64,000 nt of DNA from Takakia lepidozioides (taxonomy: Eukaryota; Streptophyta; Takakiopsida; Takakiales; Takakiaceae), in NCBI GenBank assembly GCA_030704615.1, contig CM060731.1:59438756-59502755 (forward strand). The letters run 5' to 3'. Positions within the stretch are counted from its first letter, which is position 1, and each line of letters begins with the position of its first letter. Shown piece after piece: positions 1-10,411 of the stretch. Below the pieces are notes generated by a model. The model had not been told where the DNA came from. It saw only the letters and a program-made list of their open reading frames with translations, and searched no databases. Position numbers and translations under genes: made by a program.

Positions 1-245
1 TTATCAAAGTTGGAATTCATGTACTTGAATGCGCGGGAAGGGATAAAGCCAAACCAGATCATATTTTTGGTGTTTGTGTGTGCAAGCTTGGCAGCCCTGG
101 GATGGGCAAAGGTAATGTGGTCCATGGTGAAATAATCAAAGCTGGAACCGTACCAGATATCATTCTGAACAACATTACCCTCCTAGACATGTATACTAAA
201 TGCAGGAGCATCAAGGATGCAAGGGCGTGTTTGACAATGTATACT
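1..245 (+). pseudogene. PPR repeat fragment, frame-broken
   Basis: Translated pieces match the PLS repeats seen at 29-39 kb: 'KPNQIIFLVFVCASLAALG', then in other frames 'VHGEIIKAGTVPDIILNN' and 'LLDMYTKCRSIKDA'. At least two frameshifts separate the pieces and nothing like a DYW domain follows. It is cut by the window edge on the left, so a larger pseudogene may extend outside. It is clearly diverged from the near-identical copies at 29-39 kb, hence an older duplicate. Confidence 0.75.
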
Positions 246-671
246 TGAGTGTTCAAGCGCCGGCAGATGGTTTTCAAAGCTTCCCCACGTGTGCTCATCC
301 CCTCTCTAAACGGCATTAGCCCTTACGTTGTCGCTACACGGCAAGGTGCTGCCAGATGGTTCTCGAACCTTAGGCCTACACACATGTCTTTCTCCTATGG
401 CTGCATCCATCCCTCCACTATACCCCAGGTCTCCCTCTCTATTGGTAATTTGGTTGTTCCCACCGGCTCTACGTCCATCAACCATCCTTAGTTGAATCTT
501 GCTTACACTTTCCTTCCTATTTTTTTGCACCCTCGTTTCTCGCCCATAGCCCCTTTTGCTCGTTCCATTCCCTCATTTTGTGATTCTTCAATCATCATCT
601 AATCCTCAGAGCCCACACAAACTTGAGGGGCTTATTAACAATATTAAAAACAATATAAAATATAACGTAGG
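246..671. other. No gene seen
   Basis: Low-complexity, AT-rich sequence before the retrotransposon. I see no coding homology. The four bases just before position 672 are TAGG, taken as the left target-site duplication. Confidence 0.5.
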
Positions 672-1018
672 TGTCAAGTTAAATAAGCACAGTGTGAAAA
701 CAGCTAGAATAAAACTAGTTATTTGTATTTAACACTTGGATTTAGGTCAAGTGTTAAATCAGGTGTCAAGTTTAGTTTGACACCTGGTCTGTCTTATCTT
801 CACGAGAGCGGCAGTCGCGCAGCTCATCTCTCTCGAGTTGAGCCTGCGCGACCGAGCTCCTTCATCGATTCAGATATGAGTGTGCTTATGATGGGAGTGT
901 AGGTTGTTGTGGGGTGGAGTCCCCATAGCTTGGGGTGCCCCTGGCTCGACTTCTATTTCTAAGAGTGATGGTTTGGTTTTCATGCTTTGCATCGTGTGTG
1001 TCCTTAGCTTTCTTATCA
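672..1018 (+). repeat. Left LTR (core only, about 347 bp)
   Basis: This segment repeats at 12141-12477 with very high identity. It begins TGTC and ends TTATCA directly before the primer-binding-like sequence. Compared with the right block it lacks a segment of about 90 bp that is present at 12048-12138 and again at 12477-12565. The segment 820-838 inside it is perfectly complementary to 1018-1036. Confidence 0.85.
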
Positions 1019-1036
1019 CTCGAGAGAGATGAGCTG
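1018..1036 (+). promoter_or_regulatory. Putative self-complementary primer binding site
   Basis: ACTCGAGAGAGATGAGCTG sits exactly at the left LTR end, where a primer binding site belongs. No TGG start, as expected for a tRNA 3' CCA primer, is present. It is the perfect reverse complement of LTR positions 820-838. In Tf1/sushi elements the 5' end of the transcript folds back and primes at such a site; transfer of that mechanism to this element is inference. Confidence 0.6.
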
Positions 1037-3378
1037 TCTAGTTTTCTAGTGCTAAGCTAGATATGATGTTTTCTGTTTTTAAGCACTATTATAATATAGC
1101 TTGGTCACAGGGAGCCTGCAGTCAGACTAGCTATGTGTGCCGAGTGGAGCAGTACAAGAAGGCGGAAACCATTTGAAGTGTTGCTGCAACAGTTCAAAGC
1201 CAACAATAATCAGCCTGGGAGACAAGGAGGCCTGCCGTGCTCAGTTTATGAGGGCACTCGTGCTGCAGCGCGAGAAAGACCATTGGTCGGAATCCCCCGT
1301 TTGGGCTGGCTGGGTTTGATTTATATTGGCGACTTGGAGGCGCTCCAGAGTTTCGTTGGCAGTGGGTGTTGAGCCGTTCAGGCTATTCGTGTGTGGCTTG
1401 AACCTCACCAGCCTGCCTAGCACCTGTGTGAGGGGGCTTGTTACACCACTGCCTATATATACTGGGATTCTTGCAGGGCCTGGCTTGTACACGTTCATGA
1501 TTTCAAACTCGTCCCGTGGTGGTGTAAGTGGATCTCTCAGCCTTTGCGAAGGTAGACTGCGCTGCATGGTTGGTCGCTGATACAAATTTGGCTTCAGACT
1601 GCTGCTTCTGTTGGGATTGAGGCTCCTGGACTCTAACCAGAGGAGCCTCAACGGGAAACGGATCAGGAAAGTGCAAAGGTAGTAGAGTCGTCGTTTTAAC
1701 TTCCTGGGGTTGTGCATGTCCCTTGTGGAGACGCTGGCAGAATTGAAACTTAACACACAAGCTAGGTTCAAGCGGGTACGTGCCTGTGAGCAGTGCTGCG
1801 GGGCCCTTATGCCGAGTTATTCACGCTGGTGGTGTTCCTACTAGTAGGGAGTTATTCTAGCTAACTTCGAGCTATAATGCCTCAGTCCCGTCATGCTCAT
1901 TATGTCTATCATAGTGCACCGTGGCCTTACGTTGTCACAGGAAGACAAATCTAGCTGTGAACCCTGGACCTCGCAAAGTTCTCACACCCTACCAGGAGTG
2001 GAACAAAGAAAGTGCTCGAGAGATCCCCATTGAGAAATTGAAGGTTATCGGTTCCCTGGACAACTGGGCGCAAGAGAATTTGCTACCCCTTTGAAGCCCG
2101 TAGACAAGTGCTGGCAACCCCAGGACTTCCTTCCTGAAGCTTCATCGGAAAGTTTCTTTGATGAGGTAACGGAGCTCCGAGCCCGGGCCAGGGAACTGCC
2201 TGATGACTATGTGATGTGGCGTTACAGAGAGGCCAGATACTGGGCCCACTTTGGTACCCTTGGGTAATTGATAAGGTGATAGGAGCTGACCTTCTCGCCC
2301 ATCAGGTCTTGTAGCAGGGAAGAAGGGCTGAAGGAACTCGTCATGCTCTAATTGGCCAATGCTCCAAGTGTGTGGAAATCAGTGTTGCAGATCACACAGA
2401 TTACTCAACTGCACGATTTTGGAGGAACAAATGACCTACAGATACGGCACACAAAAGGTCACATCAACAGATCAAGGCTGAGAGTGGATTAAGTGTGAGT
2501 TTCGGAGATATATGAGTGATTCAGGAGGAAACAAGAGCAGTCGGCCCCATACTGGTCACAGAGCAACGGACGGATTGATGCGTGATCAATCATTGAAGTC
2601 AAGCATCAAAGTAATCAGCGGAAGAAAGGGTGGAGAGTGTAACAGAGACCTCAAGACATGGTCTGGCAGTCGAGTTTGAAGTGCAGGCTGCCGTAATCTC
2701 CCTCCATGCGAGCTGGAACTTACGGGAAACGATCTGAGAGTTAGCAAGTATGATGACGGACACCTGAACAAATGCAGCTGAATGACGAAGCGGCAATGCG
2801 GTCCATCATGGAGGAGAAGCCGATCGGAGCTCAACAAATCGAGCTGCTCCGTGGTAATTGGCGAGGCGACCCCAAAACAACAGAGAACTACATGAACATG
2901 TTCGGAACTGTGTAGATACCTGGGAACGGTTCTTAATGCGGGAACGTTTTGGTGTTAAAAAAAAAAAAAAAAACTTGATCTAATTAAATGATAAAGAGTC
3001 TGGTTGGTCATACTTTGTCCAATGAGCTCCGTTGACTCAGTTTTTGAGGGATAGCTGCAGAAAGGGGAAATCTACCTATCTAGACCTGGTTTCTGTTTTT
3101 GGGACTCTGCTAAAAATCTATGGAATTTTAGAGTGTGAGTGTGCCATGAAAGATCCACAATCCTGTTTCTAGAACCTGTGCTGGTCTATATGAGAGACAA
3201 ATCTGGGATGTACTCCTTGTATGGCTGGGGGAAATGAGGACGTAATTGAAGGGCAGGTCTTCTCTTAGCCTGTGCACCAAAGGGGACAAGATTTATGTTT
3301 CCCAAGGAAACTCAGACTGATTTGAGTGGAGAACAGTTGGACGAGTTGATTGATTGGGGAGTCAGGCATTAGCAGTAG
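1037..3378 (+). other. Retrotransposon leader region
   Basis: About 2.3 kb between the primer site and the first long ORF. It contains a captured acyl-ACP desaturase fragment (separate entry), scattered short ORFs without recognisable homology, and a 17-A run near 2957. Such a long untranslated leader is unusual for a gypsy element and may hold packaging signals or further captured DNA. Confidence 0.5.
1957..2213 (+). pseudogene. Captured fragment of plastid stearoyl-ACP desaturase
   Basis: Translation from 1957 gives '[19 protein letters not shown]'. After a one-base frameshift near 2092 it gives '[18 protein letters not shown]' and then '[13 protein letters not shown]'. This matches, in order, the N-terminal part of plant acyl-[acyl-carrier-protein] desaturase (FAB2/SAD), which introduces the delta-9 double bond into stearoyl-ACP in the plastid stroma. 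Homology stops after DDY, before the di-iron ligand helices, so no enzyme could be made. The abrupt stop could be an old exon end or a recombination point. It lies inside the retrotransposon, so it is best read as host sequence captured by the element; a nested insertion is the alternative. Confidence 0.8.
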
Positions 3379-3969
3379 ACAACAGACTGCTTAGTTGGCA
3401 TTGAGGGCCTCAATATCGCCTTGGACAGTCAGAACTCTGTTGGAGCCAGCAGTTCTGCAGCTGTAGGTGAAATACCAAAGTGGGTGAAAGCTAGGCTTGG
3501 AACACAGCCAAAGACAGCCCCGGGGACCAAGGTGTTCAGCCACAAGGCCGTGGTGTACTGGAGCAGAGGAGCAGGAGCTACACAAGTTTGTGCAATCAGA
3601 CACGGTTGCAGCCGGATACGCTCTGCACAGGGCAACCACGAGCGGGGGTTCATCAGCAATGACATGTTTGTTGTGCGTGAAGGAGATGCAGTCATTCGCA
3701 ATGAGGACACCCGCAACCGTCTCAAAGCTTTCGAGTTGAGAGACTATCAGACCCTACCTTTGTTTTCTTTAGTGTTCAGTGAGCGGGAGATAGGGGAGTA
3801 TTGCTTTGTCTCTACCTGGCAGAAAGAGGAGGAGGAGGGTTGGTTAGAGCGAGCTACTGTAGCTTGGGACAAGGTTAGTGGCAGGTTTCTGGACATAGAT
3901 ATACCTCCTACACCTTACCATCAAGCAGAGCGAGGCACTTTGAGAGAAGTCTGGAAGTTGATAGCATAG
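3379..3969 (+). CDS. Unidentified retrotransposon ORF upstream of gag
   Basis: The frame is open from just after a stop at 3376 to the TAG at 3967-3969, about 195 codons. No ATG opens it, so it may start at a non-ATG codon, by fusion, or be broken at its 5' end. The product is mixed-charge and soluble, with a run of five Glu (within 'KEEEEEG') and a C-terminal 'DKVSGRFLDIDIPPTPYHQ'. I do not recognise a family. A gap of about 500 bases with several stops separates it from gag. It could be an accessory protein or an N-terminal gag extension. Confidence 0.45.
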   Translation, partial: TTDCLVGIEGLNIALDSQNSVGASSSAAVGEIPKWVKARLGTQPKTAPGTKVFSHKAVVYWSRGAGATQVCAIRHGCSRIRSAQGNHERGFISNDMFVVREGDAVIRNEDTRNRLKAFELRDYQTLPLFSLVFSEREIGEYCFVSTWQKEEEEGWLERATVAWDKVSGRFLDIDIPPTPYHQAERGTLREVWKLIA

Positions 3970-4485
3970 ATCAGGATTAGATCTTGCTTGGGCGGGCTTC
4001 TATTCTTCCCCTCCATCTCTGTACTATTTTCATTACCTTGTACTTGTAGTTGCCAAAGCCTCTCTTGGTGGAGGCCAGTCAGTCCGGGGTTTTGGGCTGG
4101 GATATTCTGCAGGATCAGCATTGCAGCTGGATTTTGGTGTGGGGGTGTTGATTTTGATTTCTTGTGTTTGGATCCCCCCAACACCTGCATGCTTGACTGT
4201 GCGCCATGTTGGTTTTGTGTGGGCGCTTGCTTTCATAGGGATTAGGCCGGATTTGATCACCGGTCAATCCTAGAGTATGCTGTCGGTGGTGAGGCTGGAG
4301 TGATGACCAGCAAGACCACCAGTGTTTCTTCTATGGTGAGGCTGGGTTGATGACCAGCCAACCATAGGAGTTCTTGCGGTGGATGCAGGTGCAGGTGCCC
4401 TGAGCCATTGGGATATGACCCTTAAACTGCAACAGGTGCCCACCCGTGTCACTATTAGATTAGTACTAGAGCCTTATAGTGTCAC

Positions 4486-6326
4486 GTGGAGGAGGTGCAC
4501 ATTGTGAGTGTCATTACGGAGTTACCCAAGGGTTTTGAGGGGAGTACGGCTACAGGCAGTAACAGTGAGAGTGGGTTCACAAGACGAGGTATTCGGTTCA
4601 GACCACCTTCACCGCCACCCTCAATTACTGTAGAGTCAGACACAGACTCGGAGGCTTCATCAACAGGTGTGCACTTTCATTCGCCATTGTTGTGGGACGA
4701 CATGGAGGAGATGTATGGAGCTACCAAGGGGCCTCGTAGGTACTCTGGAGCTGTGGGCACAATCGAGTTGGATGACTTTATCCAGGAGTTCGACAGCTGG
4801 TGTGATTTGCAGCAGATGCGCAATCCACAGCTATTCACCCCATTCATGGCGTGGAAGGGACTGTTCCAGCATTTGGAAGGCCCGCCTATGGACGATTACC
4901 ACGAGTTCAGGCGAGGACATGAAGCAGAGATTGAGGAGTGGAGGATGTATTGGTCACCTGACTACGTCTCCCATTACTCGAGGCACGACGCGACCAGTAG
5001 CTGCATCAGTACCAATAGCTCCCACTGCCAGCACTAGTAGTGGAGCAAGTAGTGCTGGTACTTCTGCAGGTGGTACCAGTTCAAAAGGTGCTACTACTCC
5101 TCCTGCCACGACTACAACACATGTGCCTAGATTCAACCCGGTGGTGGAGTTCTTCCAGGAGTTGCGGAGGAGGAACTACCAAGGTGTACGGACAGAGAAG
5201 CTGCGAAGTTTGCAAGACTTCCAGCGCAAACCCAGTGAGAGCCTGCGAGAGCGTACACTCGTATGAGGCGCTTGATAAGTGTGACCCAAGGGGTTACTGA
5301 AGCTCAGGCAATCCAGTTTTGGTATGGAATTCTGGACAAGGAGCTCAAGAGAAGGGTGCGAGATGCAACCCTGTTACAAGCAGCCCAACCCACATTAGCA
5401 GATGTGTTTCTGCTGGCTGAGCGGATTGAGCTCAACATGGTGGAGGAGCGAGTTGTTACAATTGGATTTGGCAAGGACATGCCTGTACGGGGCACAGCTG
5501 TCAGCCCACAGGCACAAGGGACTGCCCAACAGCGTGGTCAGGGGGGCAAGGTTGCCCAGCCCAAGTTCCATGGAGCTTACAGGGGACCTCAGGTGCAGAG
5601 GCCCGTGGGCATTTTGCAGGCCAACAGCAACCAGGGGTGATATGTTGGACATGTGGAGGACCCCATGTCAAAAGAGATTGCCCAGAGAGTGGCAGAAGGC
5701 CGGCACAAGCACAGCCTGCACAGTTGCAGTGTGGGCATTGTGGCAAGTATGGGCATGGAGATGCCCAGTGTTATGACTTGCATCCTGAGTTGCGCCCAGG
5801 CCAGTTCCAAGGGAACAATGGTGGCCGGGGGCGAGGTGGACCAGCCCAAAGAGGACGAGGTGGTCGGGCACGAGGTGCAGGCCAAGGGCAAGCTCCACAT
5901 GGCCAAGGACGCGGAGGTCAGGGTGTTGACCAAGGCATGGCCAATCGGCTTCAGCAGCTAGAGCAGAGGCTCGCTGCCATGGCTATAGCTCAGGCGGTAC
6001 CGGCTCCCAGGCGGGATGGTCCACCTCCTGCTCCTGAGGGAGGAGATATGGGAGGCATGGGATTCATGTGCGGAGCAGCACTACCACTAGAGCAGGTGGA
6101 GTCTGCTGCAGCCGTGACTCGAGGAGCAGCACGAGTTCCTGAGCCACGAGGTGCAGAGGTGGAGTTGGATCCACAACGTGGGGAGGCAAGCCGTCAGGCG
6201 AGGCTCCTCAGTCATTCACCTTGGCGGAGACAGTGTCAACGCCATCCATGGCACCTAGTTCTCGCCCGACTGTTACCGAGGCGGAGGTTACTATGCCATT
6301 GGGGAGAGCTACACGTGCAGCACTGA
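4486..6326 (+). pseudogene. gag: gag (capsid/nucleocapsid), frameshifted
   Basis: Capsid-like coding runs through three frames: 4486 to about 4950, about 4950-5263, and 5263-5640. The retrotransposon capsid core is visible around 'FFQELRRRNYQGV', 'FQRKPSESLRER' and 'AIQFWYGILDKELKRRV'. From 5637 a nucleocapsid region carries two zinc knuckles, 'CWTCGGPHVKRDC' (a CX2CX3HX4C variant) and 'CGHCGKYGHGDAQC' (CX2CX4HX4C), followed by a Gly/Arg-rich tail that fits RNA binding. Frameshifts near 4950, 5263 and 5640 break it. It would form the particle and bind element RNA. The Ala/Thr/Ser-rich linker to the protease runs to about 6620. Confidence 0.85.
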
Positions 6327-6629
6327 CACCTGCTACCAAGGCTAGTGCAGCCGGTGTGTTATTGGGGGCAGCCACCTCTGTGTGTCAAGCCCCACTGTTC
6401 TCGGCAACCATGATTGCGACGCCGGGGGTGAGACCAGCTGCAGTGTTCAGACTAGCAGCAACACTCTGTGAGAGTGGGGAGGTCACTTCATCTTCTGCGG
6501 AGTTAGTGGAAGGTGTAGTGGCAGAGGGATCCTCGGATTTGAGGGTCAAGACTGCCACGGCTGCGCCATGGCAAGCTGCAGCTGCCAGGTTGACGGAGCT
6601 GCCAGCTAGGCCAGCCTTTGAGCGCGCCA

Positions 6630-7025
6630 TGGTGACACCTGGAGTTGTCTTGTTAGACAACCAGGGAGGCATTTTCACTTTGAGTGGACCGGCAGGCAAG
6701 AAGTACCGGCCACTGCGGGTCTTGTTGGACTCAGGAGCTCAGCCACTGATGTTGGGCAGAGCTGCTATTGCAGGTTTGGGCCTCATGGAGGCGGATATGG
6801 AGCCTTGTCCTTTCCAGATACAGACATCTCTGGGAGGATCAGAGCAGGCTCGGCATGACACGGCATCAGTTGGCTATTAGACTGCAGCCGGATCATCCTG
6901 TAGATGGCTCAGTGATGCGAGCCAAGGCCATTGTGACAGACGCGGTCTCTTACGATGTCCTCGTTGGTGGGGCAGTGTTATACCCCATGGGCTTCACCCT
7001 GGATTTGGGAGGAGTCAGCATCCTA
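6630..7025 (+). pseudogene. Retropepsin-like protease
   Basis: 'RVLLDSGAQPLMLG' near 6716 holds the aspartic protease active-site DSG, with the hydrophobic lead-in typical of gypsy proteases. After a frameshift near 6850, 'DVLVGGAVLYPMGFTLDLG' supplies the second half, where DVLVG matches the usual D(I/V)LLG motif. The enzyme would cleave the polyprotein. It directly precedes the methyltransferase, with a linker of about 100 codons between them. Confidence 0.8.
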
Positions 7026-7329
7026 CAGGCCTGGATGGCAGTCAGGGGATGGTCGCCGTGCACAGCTCCCTGTGACATTCATTGGGGGTATTGCAGCTGC
7101 CCAGCGGGGCAAGATGCCAACACTAGCCGCCTTCACAGCTGCAGTTAGTTGGCCTGGAGAGTTGCTGGAAGGCAATGCCCATGCAGAGGATGTGCCACCT
7201 CCAGCAGAGCAGGATGACATGCATGGTACGGCGGAGTTGCCTGCCATGGTTGCTCACACTCCGTTGTGGGGTACGAGCAAGGATTTGCAGCAAGCTGCTG
7301 ATGGACGGGTGCAACAAGCTTGGGTAGAA

Positions 7330-8425
7330 GCTTTTGTACCGTCAGGAGAGGAGGAGAGTGCGGTGATTGCACCAGGGCCACCTCAGTTGTCGCCATTGGA
7401 CACCACACCTCTTGTGTGGCAGCGGCCGGATGAAGGCATTTGCCTTCTGGACTTGTTTGGCGGGATCAGCACCGGATTGGCTGCTGTGCTACAGGCAGGT
7501 GTGCGGGTAAGGCGTTACCTGTATGTGGAGAGGGATGAGACTGCACGACGCGTCTCACTGCGCCATGTTGCTCAGTTGGTACAGCAGTACCCTGACTTGT
7601 TGCCTGTGTCTGCAGTTCGTGGATACCAACAAGCCTTGCCAGCAGACATTTCCTTGTTGGGGGGCGCAAGATTTGGAGCAGGTTGGCTCCATTGATCTGT
7701 AGTGGCAGGTTGGCCCTGCCAAGGGCATTCATCAGCCGGGCATGGCAATGGATTGCGAGACTCGAGGACGGGTCTGTTTTGGGAGATGGTGCGGATTTTG
7801 CGCTGCTTGCAGCTTCATCAAGCTGTATCTCCAGCATACATCTTGGAGAATGTGCCACTGATGGGTGATTCTCGGGCCAGGGTGATGGCCAGTGTGCATC
7901 AAGTCCGGTCGTGGCTTGGGTCAGCAGTATTGCTGGATGCAGCTGCAGTGGGGTCACGGGCTCATCGTCCACGACTATGGTGGACTAACTTGATGCCACC
8001 CGCACTGCTCAAGCGTGCATTTGATGGGGTGCAGCGGCCAGCACACCTCACCGTGGATGGCATTTTGGACACAGGAAGGCAGTCTCAACGTGTGAGACAC
8101 GATGACCGTTCGCCTTTGGCAGTGGTCAACAGGGTGGGTCAACCACGAGCAGCATTACCTACACTGCTCAGCTTCCCAGGATCCCATGCTTTTCGGGATG
8201 GTGGACCTGGCCTCCTGTGGGATGCTCAGTTGCAGCAGTTAGTGGAGCCTAATGCCGACGAGCGAGAGCGGGCTATGGGGTTTTCCACTGGGACCACGGC
8301 GGTGCCTTCTCTTTCTGAGGCATCACGTCGTCAGGTGTTGGGGCAAGCAATGGATCTCAATTGCTTGACCTGGATTGTCAGCTTGGCTATGGCTGAGCAA
8401 CGTAGAGTGCGGAGTGCACTTCCCT
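7330..8425 (+). pseudogene. C5-cytosine DNA methyltransferase (DNMT3/DRM-like) inside pol
   Basis: The conserved C5-methyltransferase motifs occur in order. Motif I is 'LLDLFGGISTGLAAVLQAG' (SAM binding) and motif II 'YLYVERD'. A 'DLEQVGSIDL' segment is displaced by paired frameshifts around 7660-7700. Motif IV 'GWPCQGHS' has the catalytic Cys (7714 region), motif VI 'ILENVPLMG' the catalytic Glu, motif VIII is 'GSRAHRPRLWWTN', and the C-terminal motifs are 'RERAMGFSTG' and 'RRQVLGQAMDLN'. 'TGLFWEMVRIL' and the order I to X favour a DNMT3/DRM2-like fold over DNMT1/CMT; no circular permutation as in DRM is seen. It would methylate DNA cytosines using S-adenosylmethionine. It sits between protease and RT in the same overall frame run, so it was a polyprotein domain and not a host gene. 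An in-frame TGA near 7693 and flanking shifts inactivate this copy. Confidence 0.93.
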
Positions 8426-8754
8426 TGACGGTCTCTCTGCCTACCGAGACGGTACAGGCAGCGAGTGGGGGCGAGCCGGTGAGGACCACGAGGTGTAGAC
8501 ATCCATGGCACATGTGGGAGGTGCTCGAGGTCAGAGGGAGTTGGCAGCGAAGGCAGCTGTGATGGATGAGGTTGGGGATTTCTTCTCGGGATGAGGAGGT
8601 TCTCAATGATGAGATGATGGGCAGGATGAGGCCTTGTCATTGACTGAGCAGGAAGGGGGTACTGCTCAAGAGGTTGCAGCATAGCAACCACGGGACGCGT
8701 CCTCTACCTCTAAGCCCACTGGACTTAAGGTTGCAGTTACGGAGGACAATTGGG

Positions 8755-10180
8755 AGCCTGACATTGGACCCATTGTCACCGGAGGAGAGAGACGACGTAT
8801 ACGGCGGTTCCTGAGGGCTTACAGGAATTGCTTTGCCTTCAGTTTGAAGGACTTGGGAGCACTGAAGGGTCAAGAGATCCGTATTGAGTTGGCCACTGAC
8901 GCCAATCTTTCGGAGACCCTATAGATACAGTGACATGGAGAGGTCTTTGATTCAGATGAGGACTCAAGATCTCTGGGAGGCAGGTTTGGTGGAGCTCTCT
9001 GGTGGAGATGCTTCAGCCACAGTGATGCCAGCTAAGAAGGATGTCTATGGCAATTGGACGGAGAGACGTATGTGCGGTGATTACCGGCCTGTAAATCGTC
9101 AGACCAAGTCCGATAGGTATGCCATGCCAACACCAGAGGAGATCTTTGATGCCATTGGGCATTCCAAGGTCTTTAGCACGTTGGATTTACGATCCGGATA
9201 TCACCAGTTGCCGATCAAGGAGGCGGATAAGCAAAAGACGGCATTCTGGGGGATCAATGAGCACGGGAAGGATTGCCTATACCAGTGGCGGTTCTTACCA
9301 TTTGGGCTTAAAAACGCTCCCGCTGAGTTTCAAAGAGTCATGGACAGGATTCTAGCAGGGGTGGAGTTTGCTCGGTGCTACATAGATGACATCATCATCT
9401 TTAGTGCTACGGTGGAGGAGCATGAGAGACACCTTCAGGGGGTATTTGAGCGCTTGAGGACGCACGGATGAAGTTACATCCGGGCAAGTGCAAGTTTTTC
9501 CACAACCAGATTGAGTATCTGGGTCACATGATATATCCTGGAGGATTGGGGGTACAGCAGACTAAGGTAGAGTCCATTGCACAGGTTCCACGCCCCACGG
9601 ATGTGAGCCGAGTTCGAGCTTTCATGGGGGGTTAGCTATTACAGGATTTAGTGCCATTGCAAAGGCTCTAACCAAGCTGACCAAGGTGGACCAGGAGTGG
9701 CAGTGGGAAGATGAGCAAGAACAAGCTTTTCAAGAGCTCAAGGCGAGGTTGACCTCGGCGCCCATCTTGAGACGACCTATCAGGGGGCGTCCTTTTCAGC
9801 TGCATACAGATTGGAGCATGCTGGGGCTTGGAGCGGTGCTCACACAGGTGGATGATGAGGGAAGAGAGTTCGTAGTGGCTTATGCTAGCCGCTCGAACAA
9901 TGCTGCAGAGTCTAAGTATAGCTCATATGAGGGAGAATGCTTAGCTGCAGTGTGGGCCGTGGCACACTTCAGGTGCTATCTATACGGCAATCTCTTCACC
10001 CTTGTCACGGATCACCAACCACTCAAGTGGTTGATGGAGTCAGACAAGCTTACGGGGAAGCTTGCACGGTGGGCACTCATCCTTCAAGAGTATGACTTTC
10101 AGGTGGTGCATCGACCGGGTTTGGTCAATCGAAATGCAGATGGGTTGAGTCGCAATCCATGCACGAGCCAGCAGGATGAC
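8755..10180 (+). pseudogene. pol: Reverse transcriptase and RNase H
   Basis: The RT begins 'FLRAYRNCFAFSLKDLG' (about 8800). After a frameshift near 8900 it continues 'PIFRRPYRYSDMERS' and 'MCGDYRPVNRQTKSD', then 'FSTLDLRSGYHQLPI', 'LPFGLKNAPAEFQRVMD' and the catalytic 'YIDDIII' (about 9380). Further shifts occur near 9468 and 9635 before the connection and RNase H: 'FQLHTDWSMLGLGAVLTQ', 'YSSYEGECLAAVWAV', 'TLVTDHQPLKWLM' and 'RNADGLSRNP' contain the Asp/Glu/Asp catalytic set. Sequence character is that of a Ty3/gypsy element. Individual domains retain all their catalytic residues; only frame continuity is lost. Confidence 0.95.
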
Positions 10181-10411
10181 ACTGGAGCTCGGTGGCATGG
10201 TGTGAGACGGACGAGGAGATGGTGCCCGGATGGCATGCATCTGCATTTCTGTGTATCTTGGCAGCGGAAGGCCAGGTTGGACCTACAACAGGGATGACTG
10301 TAGATCAAGTGTCTGAGGACCTGAGGCCAGCAATGAGCAGGGTGGCGCCAAAGATATACATGAGGATTCAGTTGTGTTGGACTACCTCCGCAGTGGAGAC
10401 ACGCAGCCACT

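Noticed and set aside
1133-1771. Overlapping ORFs in the retrotransposon leader
   Set aside because: Frames on both strands are short, mutually overlapping and show no gag-like or other homology.
7330-8425. Bacterial contamination or a free-standing restriction-modification methyltransferase
   Set aside because: It lies between gypsy protease and RT, inside one LTR-bounded element, with DNMT3/DRM-like features and no neighbouring restriction gene.
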